Origin: Branchiostoma floridae
Taxonomy: Eukaryota; Chordata; Leptocardii; Amphioxiformes; Branchiostomatidae
Direction of reading: 5' to 3'
Length of the DNA stretch: 64,000 nucleotides
NCBI RefSeq assembly: GCF_000003815.2
Contig: NC_049983.1
Coordinates: 9,155,470-9,219,469, forward strand
Shown in pieces: positions 56,201-64,000 of this stretch (positions are counted from its first letter, which is position 1; every line of letters begins with the position of its first letter). Below the pieces are notes generated by a model. It was not told where the DNA came from and made no database searches. It saw nothing but the letters and a program-made list of their open reading frames with translations. Made by a program: the position numbers and the translations under genes.

Positions 56201-59200
56201 CAGTGATCCTGACGTCCCGTCCCCTGTACCCGGGCAGTAACATCTCCCCACAGTGCAGGTGGACGGGAACTTTGTGCATCTGGATGGCCCGCAGGTTCAT
56301 CTTCTTCAGGATATCCTTTGGCACTCGCTGAAAGGCAAATGGCATGTTAAGGTGCAGTCACATATGTCATGCCATCGTTGCATGATTGGTAACTTCAGAC
56401 ATGGAGGACAGCCATGCATGTGTTCTGCAAAGATCAACTGTCTAGGTACATCAAAGGATATTCTGGATCCTTCTTGGTGGTTGGTTCTGTTACAGCCTGT
56501 TTGAAAATCCTATGGCATCAAAATCGCACAAACACCCCTACTCACTGTAATAGCACAGTCCGACCAGGTGCCTAAATATTTAGGTATGTATGAGCAATAA
56601 CCTCTTTCTGACGACTAGGCCCAGTCTGAGCAAGATGCATCGCTATTACCTCTACTAACTTTCTCCAGAATATGCCATCCAAACAGCAAATTCCTGACTA
56701 CCGTGAAACAACGAAGGGCAGACTTATAGATGCTTAGAATACCTTGTTATGAAATTACAACTAGAAAGACTGACTCGAGTTAGAGAATGTTTCGAGTAGA
56801 CTAAGGACCACAAAATCCACACTGAACACGAAAGTTAAGAAACATGCAGAATAAGAAAATGACAATACAAAATCCTCACAGATCCTAGAAAGTTAGACAC
56901 GATAAGTATTAATGAAAGAAAAATCATAGAAAACTACAATACCTGCGTCCTTGGGCCGACATTGGTTGGCTCCATGAGTGCAGGCATTCCTGCGACACTC
57001 CCCACACGTGATGAGTACACATGGTCACCCAGTATACTGCACAGCTTGGTGGTCAGATGGACCTGCAGTTGGTCCACAAACACTGGAAGGTACAGAGTCA
57101 CACAGTTAGAGATAATAACTTTATCAAAGGAATAGACTAATCATATAACTTTTTTGTACTGGTATTTCCTAACGTAGTCGTGATACAGCAGAAAGTTTAC
57201 CATGTAGCTGATATGTGGAAGCTCTTTTTTTTTTACACAAAGATAGGATTTCAAAACGTCAGTGAAAGTCTGATACTCCACCAAACAAATTCGTTTGATC
57301 GTGAAATGGACCATTGTTTTAGATATTGCCAATTCACAAGTTTTCACAGACAATCAGGTTCTGTTTAGGTCCTGATCCTCTGGACCTGAACCGTACATGT
57401 ACCTGAATTTTCTGTACGGGTACCCACCCCTAGTAGTCGTACAAACAGCAAATAACATTGTGTTAGTATGTGGAAACTCCTTTGTCTAACTGTAACAGCA
57501 AGTGAACTTAGAAAGATGGTCTCTTATAGTACAATCAATGTACAAGTGACCACCTCTATGCAAGGCCCACCTGGCCAATGCGACCACTTTTTGATGGTCC
57601 ATTAGATAAATTTTACCACCAGCACAATCATTAAGAATCCTGTCAATACAAAATACCTGTCCACAAAATATACATTATTTATTGCTTCTTCTTTTTACAT
57701 AGGCAGTTTTGACAAAAATTTAAATACTGTATGCTTACAAGACAGAAACCAGTGCAATGGCCTAGTGGGTAGAGTGTTCGCCTTGCATTCAGTAGGTCGT
57801 GAGTTCGATCCCCGGCCGAGTCATTACAAAGACTTTAAAAATGGTACATGCTGCTTTCTCTGCTTAGCACTCAGCATTCGGGAAAGAGTATAGAAGTTGA
57901 ACACACACCACTACCAGTGGACTAGCCCCCTGCTGTAGTGATTGCGTTGTGTGGCCCAAGGCTAAGGAAACAGACATGGGCGCCGCTCTATGTGCCATCA
58001 GGCACGGGAAGGGTTTAACTTTTAACTAACTAGAAGAAAGAAAGCATCTTTCATACTTTGCCTAGGCTCCAGCTGTACCAGGGCATATCCCTGCCCCTGA
58101 CTGAGGACCTTGTATCTCGTCAGACAGTTCCGAGCCTCCTTCCTTCTCACTGCAGCTTGGGTTGGGTTTAACACTGGTACAGTCTGAAGGTACAAAACAA
58201 CAGTACTAAACATGTACGGACATTAAATATATGGATCCTATATAAATATAAATATAGGGATCTACTGGGGGTAGGGAAACTACTAGAGAACTATAAAGGG
58301 AACGAACATTTGAAGGACTACAGACACTACTGTGGGCATGGACACTACTGTGAGTACGAAGTCTACTGGGGGTACGGACACTACATGAGGATACGGGAAC
58401 TACCTGGGGAGTACTGACACTACTGGAAAAACAGACAAGACTGGGATACAAACACTACTGAGAGTATGGACAATAGGGGTTCAGAAACTTACCATTGTAT
58501 GATCTCCAATTTTCTGCTGGGCAAGGTGGCACTTGATTTCCCCTAAAGCAAAATACAAATAGTACAAATTCATAAAAAGACCACGACCACATAAAACACT
58601 GATATGACCACATCAACCCTTTTCAAACTTGACATTTACAATCTACTTGAACCTACTACAAGAACTTGGTAAAGGATGGAGTGTGTGAATCTAACGTGAA
58701 ACATTCCTTAGACAATACATAAATTATTTTCCAAAAGTAAAAGTGGAAATGAAGACGCCACGTACCTTCAGATGGGTCAAGATTCCCAATAACTACACCC
58801 CTGTAAGGCAAGAAACACAAACTGTCAGTATAACACCTTGTGTTTGTTATCTTTCCTTTTAAAAACTGAAAAGGATATTCATACTGTAACATTGACTGGC
58901 AAGGTTTATGGCAAAGATGAAGACAAGTTTCACTTTTGTTGCATGGTGTGACACGTCAATTAAGTAAGTAAACAATCTGCAACAGTATTACAGATAGGAA
59001 AATAGTTGTTACGTCGATGAAGGTTAGACATCCAGTTAATAAGATACAACTGGATGTGGTTTTGGATGGTTGGACGTTTCAGGCTGAATTCACTATGATA
59101 TAATAGGTAGCAGATCCTGCCTGACCGTTTTCCAAGATAATATCCAGTTGCTTGAGTAAGTGCTATTTTGTAAAAATCGTTGTTCATTCAATAATAGCTA

Positions 59201-61887
59201 TATCATTGTTTTGACCTACCAGTATTTCCTGTAGAATTTGTCGCGTTGCCTGGCAGCTTTTGTAACGTTGAAGACCTCTGCCCTAGCTTCAGGTGTCCTG
59301 GCCAGCAGTACAATTCCCGATAGGTGCCTGTAACATGGAAATGTTAGGGAAATAATGTCCACGTTACACGGTTTGCTTGACAGCCATTTATCAGCAGAAC
59401 AAGATCAGCCAAGACGTAAAGCCCTGTCACACTGCGACAAGCTTTGGCTGTATGTATAACTTTGCCAGAAGGTCCCTGTATTTAAATATTGCCAGACTCA
59501 GCCAGAGAATCATATTTCTAACCTGAAAATCTACCCCATCCAGGGCTCGAAATACTGGGTGCATGTGCACCCAGGTGCACCCAAAATTGGAGCTGTGCAC
59601 CCAATTATTTTCTGTGGGTGCACAGGGTACACCCAAATATTTTCTTAGGTTTATGTATGTAAATATATCAAAGCATATAGTATACATCATATTCTTGACA
59701 TCTAAGTGTTAGAAAGATAATAAAAATGTCTGTCATGGTACTTGTTTGAGAATTTGATAGCTTGTAACTAAGTTTTATCATTGGCTGATTACTTAAATTT
59801 AAGTAGTGCACCCAAAAATTCTTTGGTGCACCCAATTTTTTAAGCTGGGTGCACCAGTGCACCTAATCCCCAAAATCAATTTCGAGCCCTGCCATCACAT
59901 TGGTGGGGCCCAGGTATACAAATGTATATATCTGTGAACATAGGCTGATCTCTAAAAATCACTTCATGATTAAGAGGACAACGGGTGTAATAGTGCAGAA
60001 AATGCCACACAGAGCTTGTCAGTTGATAGATTTTGATGGTATGTGATGGGTTTAACTACTGTACAGGACATTTTGCTTATGTCTACTAGTTAATGTTATA
60101 CTCTCAAGAGGCCAAGAAGAGACAATGAAAAAACAAACAAAAAACTGCATATCTCACCAGTCTAAGGGTTTCACGATGGACAAGTCAGAAGCTTCTAGAG
60201 CTGCACCCAGCTCAGGGAGTAGACTGTTGATACTCAGCTGTTCTGGAGTCTGACCTGGAATGGCACAGAGACACTCATCATCATCATCATCATCACCATC
60301 ATCATCATCTTCATCATCATCAACAACAACATCATCATTAACATCACTATTCTCCTGTTAAAGAATAAACTTTGAGCCATGAACATATAATGAATCTGAA
60401 TTTAAGCAGGAGAAAAACATGAAGACCTACCTTCAGCATACTTTTTAGATGTGAAATTGACAGGAGTATATTAACAATTAACATCGTATCAAAATTAATA
60501 TTAACATAGTATCACTGAAAGAGGCAAAATACAATACTGTACTACATATAACGATTCACAATTATGGAGAACAGCATCAAGAGCTATTAATGCACTAGTT
60601 CTTCAAAATGTAACTGATCTAAACCTATTACTGTGCTTCTTGTCAGCAAGAGTTTTCCTGGCACTATTGATAGGATATGTTCCATACCCTGGATACACAT
60701 GTATTACCATTCATGGATCTGCTTATGCACACCGGTCAAAGGAGAAGGCCCAAGACAGGAACTCTGGACATCGTCATGCAAACCGTCAATGGAGGTCTGG
60801 TCATACATATCTGGACATGCATAAATCATGGCAGAGACAAGAACTGTAAAGAAAGTCAGGGGCCTTTACCTTTGACCTGCGCATGTGCATTTGAATCCAT
60901 GAAAGGGCTCATTCATCCCTCACACTTACCTTGTACAGGTAAACCTGCCAGCTTGTTTATTGCTACAATGTGACCTGGAAAACAGTTATTAATTGACATT
61001 ATCATTTTTCTATATCAAAGAAAAACATACATACATACAATCGCTACCCAAAACATAACCTTCTCGGCGAAGGTTAATATGCGAAAAAGAACAACATTAA
61101 GTGAATCCATAAGGTATTACCTTTTTTTCTGAAGTATCAGTACTATACTTGTAACGTTAAATCTATATCCTTACTACTAGTCTCCAAGCAGATCTTGTGG
61201 TGGCCAATGAAACTCCTATTGGTTATAATGACGTCTACGGCAAGAGGCTGTCATTCTTGACTGTTTAGCCATAGCCGTAGTAGCCTGGAGTCCAGCCTTG
61301 TTCACCGGAAGATCTGCTTGGAGCAGGAGGTTGAAATCTATTACATGTATGTCCTTACCATCATCATATACAATGCCTCTGTTCTGAATCCTTCCTATGA
61401 GTTGCTTCTTCGTAAGTTTGTCGACCCTCGGTATTGTCCGACCACTTATGATGTTCTTTTTCTCTGAGACCTTCTTAACACTGCCAGTGTCATCAGATAC
61501 CGCTTGCTTTTGAACTTTTTCCTTTCGAACTTCAACTTCACCATCGTCCAAGTGTTCCACCATTTCTAGAGGTTTTTCCGGATCAACAAACCAGGGGATG
61601 TCGTCGTCACTTTCGGCGGAAAGCTGACGTTTACAGACGGCACTGCTGGCTGTAGCAACGTTTGCGACTGGGTTGGAGAAACTGTGGCGAACTGTAGTAG
61701 TTTTTGTCCTTCTAGACACGTGAATTTGTGACAGGCATTTGAGTCGACTTGTTGAAGTTCTAGTAGCTGTCCTGGAGGTTATTGGAAAATGATAGGCTTG
61801 GCCGGCTTTGGAAGACACCAAGCGATGGATCCGAGTTAGAAACAGGACGTCCGCTTCGAGAAGAAGTCGCCTGGGTAACATAGCCAT
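56130..61887 (-). CDS. RPUSD3: Mitochondrial pseudouridine synthase-like protein RPUSD3
   Basis: RluA-family protein. The human form is a mitochondrial RNA-granule component reported to act on mitochondrial mRNA pseudouridylation. Nine exons on the minus strand: 61887-61359 (ATG), 60974-60930, 60254-60158, 59327-59220, 58800-58766, 58542-58493, 58183-58057, 57082-56943, 56327-56130 (TGA). Phases agree; 1329 bases give 442 residues (human about 351, difference mostly a longer N-terminus). The N-terminus (MAMLPRRLLLEADVLFLTRI) is basic and acid-poor at first, as for a mitochondrial presequence. Core: HIVAINKLAGLPVQG, SINSLLPELGAALEA, PLDWHLSGIVLLARTPEA, YALVQLEPRQMFVDQLQVHL, LCSILGDHVYSSRVG, and a C-terminal KVPVHLHCGEMLLPGYRGRDV...HFLWTLQLLGL. 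The D in PLDWHLSG occupies the position of the catalytic Asp of RluA enzymes. Start chosen as the first ATG of the open frame. Confidence 0.93.
57340..57435. repeat. Dispersed repeat, second copy at 9275-9375
   Basis: TTTTCACAGACAATCAGGTTC...GGACCTGAACC...GGGTACCCACCCCTA here parallels TTTTCACAAACAATCAGGTTC...GGTCCAGACTTGGAC...GTTACCCACCCCTA at 9275-9375. Same orientation. Class unknown. Confidence 0.55.
57530..57665. mobile_element. Dispersed repeat with GTGACCACCT motifs
   Basis: Inverted relative to 49320-49460: GTACAAGTGACCACCTCTAT, GGCCAATGCGACCACTTTTT, AGAATCCTGTCAATAC. In the RPUSD3 intron between the 57082-56943 and 58183-58057 exons. Confidence 0.5.
57745..58024 (+). mobile_element. 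tRNA-headed SINE, near complete
   Basis: A box TGGCCTAGTGGGTAGAG near 57759 and B box GAGTTCGATCCC near 57803 mark the RNA polymerase III head. The body has TGGTACATGCTGCTTTCTCTG, CTAGCCCCCTGCTGTAG and GTGGCCCAAGGCTAAGG and ends near GGGTTTAACTTTTAACT. This is the best-preserved member of the family in the window and the reference for the copies at 10383, 43514, 44190 and 46690. Confidence 0.85.
58257..58480. repeat. Degenerate minisatellite, GGACACTACTG-type unit
   Basis: About ten diverged units of roughly 20-26 bp built on ACTACTG-GGGTACGGACACT. In an RPUSD3 intron, ending just before the donor of the 58542-58493 exon. No coding value. Confidence 0.7.
59011..59170. mobile_element. Palindromic MITE, ATCCAGGTAATAAGA family (copy 6)
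   Basis: Lead ACGTCGATGAAGGTTAGACA, then ATCCAGTTAATAAGATAC and arms around CAACTGGAT and ATCCAGTTGCTTGAGTAA. In an RPUSD3 intron. Confidence 0.55.
59541..59891. mobile_element. hAT-like MITE with CAGGGCTCGAAAT ends
   Basis: CAGGGCTCGAAAT at the left faces ATTTCGAGCCCTG-like sequence at the right. The subterminal regions are full of GGGTGCAC/GTGCACCC words in both orientations. The termini have the hAT pattern, but the flanks show no clean 8-bp duplication. In an RPUSD3 intron. Confidence 0.65.
60272..60348. repeat. (ATC)n microsatellite
   Basis: Imperfect run of CAT/ATC triplets with a few CAA interruptions, starting 18 bases upstream (minus sense) of the acceptor of the 60254-60158 exon of RPUSD3. 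Confidence 0.95.
61181..61320. mobile_element. Inverted-repeat element, CTCCAAGCAGATCTT ends
   Basis: GTCTCCAAGCAGATCTTG near 61181 faces GATCTGCTTGGAG near 61308. The ends resemble the CTCCAAGCAGAGGTT termini of the MULE-like MITEs. Just downstream of the RPUSD3 exon 1 donor at 61358. It explains the continuing open frame past that donor. Confidence 0.5.
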
Positions 61888-62820
61888 GCTAGATGGAGAT
61901 TTGTTGAACTTTAGAAGGAAAATTCGCGAAAAATAGCAGCAGTGACGCCTTCAAGACCTCATGGACAGCGACATGTTGGTTGGAATAGTACATTAACGAA
62001 AGGGTAAAAGTGCGATTACTCGAAATAGTAGAATATTCAAAACACACAATAATGAAATATTTTGATAATATATAAAAAATAACATTATATATATTATGTA
62101 AAAATAACTAGATGTACATTATATCTGTCTTTTCACCTATATTTGTGAGGTGATAATTGTCATGTAACCGTATTTTGTCATAGTGGGACATTCTACTGAC
62201 CTATGACCTGACAGGACACATTTGCACGTGCACAGCTGTTCGGAACCGTTCACAACTCCAGGGTGAGGAAAATCCTTTTATGACAGACACATGGCCTTAG
62301 CAGGCAAGAAATATATATCATACCACCTGTAATGTTTTACATTGATACCCAGGTTTATGCAGAAATCTAATAAAACCTTGCTCCTGAAAGAAATGCTGTA
62401 GTTGGAGAAGGGGTGAAAATCTAGATGTCTGTGTAGTGTGCCGTCATGGGGAGGGGGGCAGCCAGTGCAGTGTACATGCTAGTAATTTTGAGGCTAAATT
62501 TCAATATTTCCTATGCATATTCTTAACAATGGGAATCATGGGAGAAAGAGGCTGTCAAAAATCACCTACCTGGCTTATAGAACATGAAAAACTCACATTG
62601 GCAAGGTTGTCCGACCTCTGAAGAGTAATTTAACGACAAAAAAGGGAAAAAATTTACGGCGGAATTATATTATACGCCATGAAAACATAGGTGGGAGACC
62701 TTTTCACCCCCTTTCACTGCATGTAAACAACACCAAAACACCTAACTTCTAAGGCCTACTGCAACCACAAATATCACTAAAAATCTGTTTTTTCAACACA
62801 ATATAGAAGCTACAACCCTT
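61888..62820. other. RPUSD3 upstream region and intergenic
   Basis: The RPUSD3 promoter should lie close above 61888. The region is AT-rich beyond 62030 and no strong core motif or other gene is recognised. Confidence 0.35.
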
Positions 62821-63702
62821 GCCTATAAGATGCACCCCCAAAATCCAAACATATCCCAAGAAAAACAATTTTACAGCCACTTTTCCCAAGCCTACCTAAG
62901 CATTCTGAGGGCACTAAAACTGGGTCATCTGCGCAAGTCCGGAAATACTGACATTTGCCCTGTCACCCCCCTGAACTTGAGAATTGACAAATTTCAATCA
63001 TCTCGCATGATGCGGGTAAGAGTTGTCAAACATTATCCCAAGTTTCAAAGCTTTCTGACCAAGAATGCTCCCAGGGGAGTAGATCTCATGGCAGGTGTCA
63101 GAGGACTTTCCTCAAGGCTTTGGCAGTGGTCTGAGGCATTTGATAGGCGCCATAGCATTCACCAAAAAGTGACACAAACTGAAGAAAAAGTTAAAAGCTG
63201 ATCTTTCTAGCATAAGGAGAGTAGTCTCTAACCATTTACACACCTAAAGCTGTATTGAAAAGCGCTCAGGTTACACTTTGAAGCATTTTATGAGAGTGCA
63301 TAATGCATTGTCAATAAAAGGTACAGAAAGTAAGAAATCAGCCCCCAAAACACTAAAATGGCAGAATTTCTTAAGAAATTTCAGTCAGTTGAGTCAGGTA
63401 AATCCTTTCTATTGCCCACATAACCAATTTGGGGGAACACATTAGCCCCCAAGGATATATAAGCCCCCAAGGGCACACCTACACCCCCCCCCCCCATTCT
63501 GTGCACTCCCAGTATCTGCTCCAAAGTGTGGTTGAACAGCATTTAGATACAAATTTTGGTGTCTAAATTGATGGAGAGTAGTCTCCTTGTGACAGGGTGA
63601 GCAGATTTTACCATTTCCCCCTGTTTGTGTCACTTTTTGCTGAGCAATATGAAGTCTAATCAAAGCCACAGGCCTTACCACAGGCCTCCTGACACCTGTG
63701 CT
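62821..63702. repeat. Low-complexity repeat block beside the gap
   Basis: GTGACACAAACTGAAG with CAGGTGTCAGAGG around 63090-63190 reappears inverted at 63610-63702 (GTTTGTGTCACTTTTTGC, CTCCTGACACCTGTG), and GAGAGTAGTCTC occurs at 63218-63229 and 63574-63585. Poly-C and AAGCCCCCAAG runs are frequent. The block is non-coding in appearance despite open frames. Confidence 0.6.
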
Positions 63703-63802
63703 NNNNNNNNNNNNNNNNNNNNNNNNNNNNNNNNNNNNNNNNNNNNNNNNNNNNNNNNNNNNNNNNNNNNNNNNNNNNNNNNNNNNNNNNNNNNNNNNNN
63801 NN
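63703..63802. other. Assembly gap, 100 N
   Basis: Exactly 100 undetermined bases, the conventional placeholder for a gap of unknown size. Open frames crossing it are meaningless. Confidence 0.99.
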
Positions 63803-64000
63803 ATGAGAGTGCATAAGGCATGGTCAATAAGAGGTACAGAAAGTAAGAAATCAGCCCCCTGAACACTAAAATGCCAGAATTTCTTAAGAAATTCCAGTCA
63901 GTTGAGTCAGGTAAATCCTTTCTATGGCCCACATAACCAATTTGGGGGAACACATTAGCCCCCAAGGATATATAAGCCCCCAAGGGCACACCTACACCCC
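63803..64000 (+). repeat. Second copy of the sequence at 63291-63489
   Basis: ATGAGAGTGCATAAGGCATG through CACACCTACACCCC repeats 63291-63489 with about eight differences. The direct copies lie on either side of the gap, suggesting a tandem array or a duplicated haplotype segment at a contig join. Confidence 0.92.

Overview
The window looks like an intron-rich invertebrate chordate genome, most likely a lancelet (Branchiostoma or a close relative). This is an inference from three things: a single NR2C (TR2/TR4) gene, clear one-to-one versions of EOGT, RPUSD3 and a BCL10-like CARD gene, and a dense load of short non-autonomous transposons and SINEs in introns. No bacterial or viral genes are present. 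A 100-base N gap lies at 63703-63802.

Layout. 1-3900 is intergenic and repeat-rich: a TAA-flanked inverted-repeat element, a tRNA-headed SINE and the C-terminal stub of a non-LTR retrotransposon. 3914-5086 (-) holds an unrecognised, apparently broken cysteine/glycine-rich gene split by a 180-bp inverted-repeat element. 7898 to about 25040 (-) is the nuclear receptor NR2C, with ten coding exons that splice in consistent phase to 629 codons and a noncoding first exon near 24935. It is head-to-head with EOGT (about 25150-47108, +), whose sixteen coding exons give 525 codons including a signal peptide and a C-terminal HTEL ER-retention signal. EOGT intron 9 is about 11 kb and is a nest of transposons, including a 5'-truncated LINE at 34462-37160. 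51772-55148 (+) is a four-exon, 178-codon CARD protein that best fits BCL10. 56130-61887 (-) is RPUSD3, a mitochondrial RluA-type pseudouridine synthase-like protein with nine exons and 442 codons. Its 3' end converges on BCL10. The end of the window is low-complexity direct and inverted repeats around the assembly gap.

The genes are independent housekeeping or signalling loci rather than a pathway. NR2C and EOGT share a compact promoter (CCAAT boxes, CRE-like site, E-box, palindromic TCTCGC/GCGAGA), and BCL10 and RPUSD3 have opposed poly(A) signals about 25 bp apart. From memory, NR2C2, RPUSD3 and EOGT all lie on human chromosome 3p, which would make this a piece of conserved linkage.

The least ordinary things are: (i) partial tandem duplications that copy exon 3' ends together with their splice donors inside NR2C, and a comparable duplication of the RPUSD3 C-terminal coding end; (ii) an inverted-repeat element whose target-site duplication forms a good splice donor between two coding-like halves of the Cys/Gly-rich gene, a possible transposon-made intron; (iii) a perfect 43-bp-arm hairpin in a BCL10 intron; (iv) SINEs with tRNA-like and 5S-rRNA-like heads sharing one body; (v) several precise nested insertions with readable target-site duplications.
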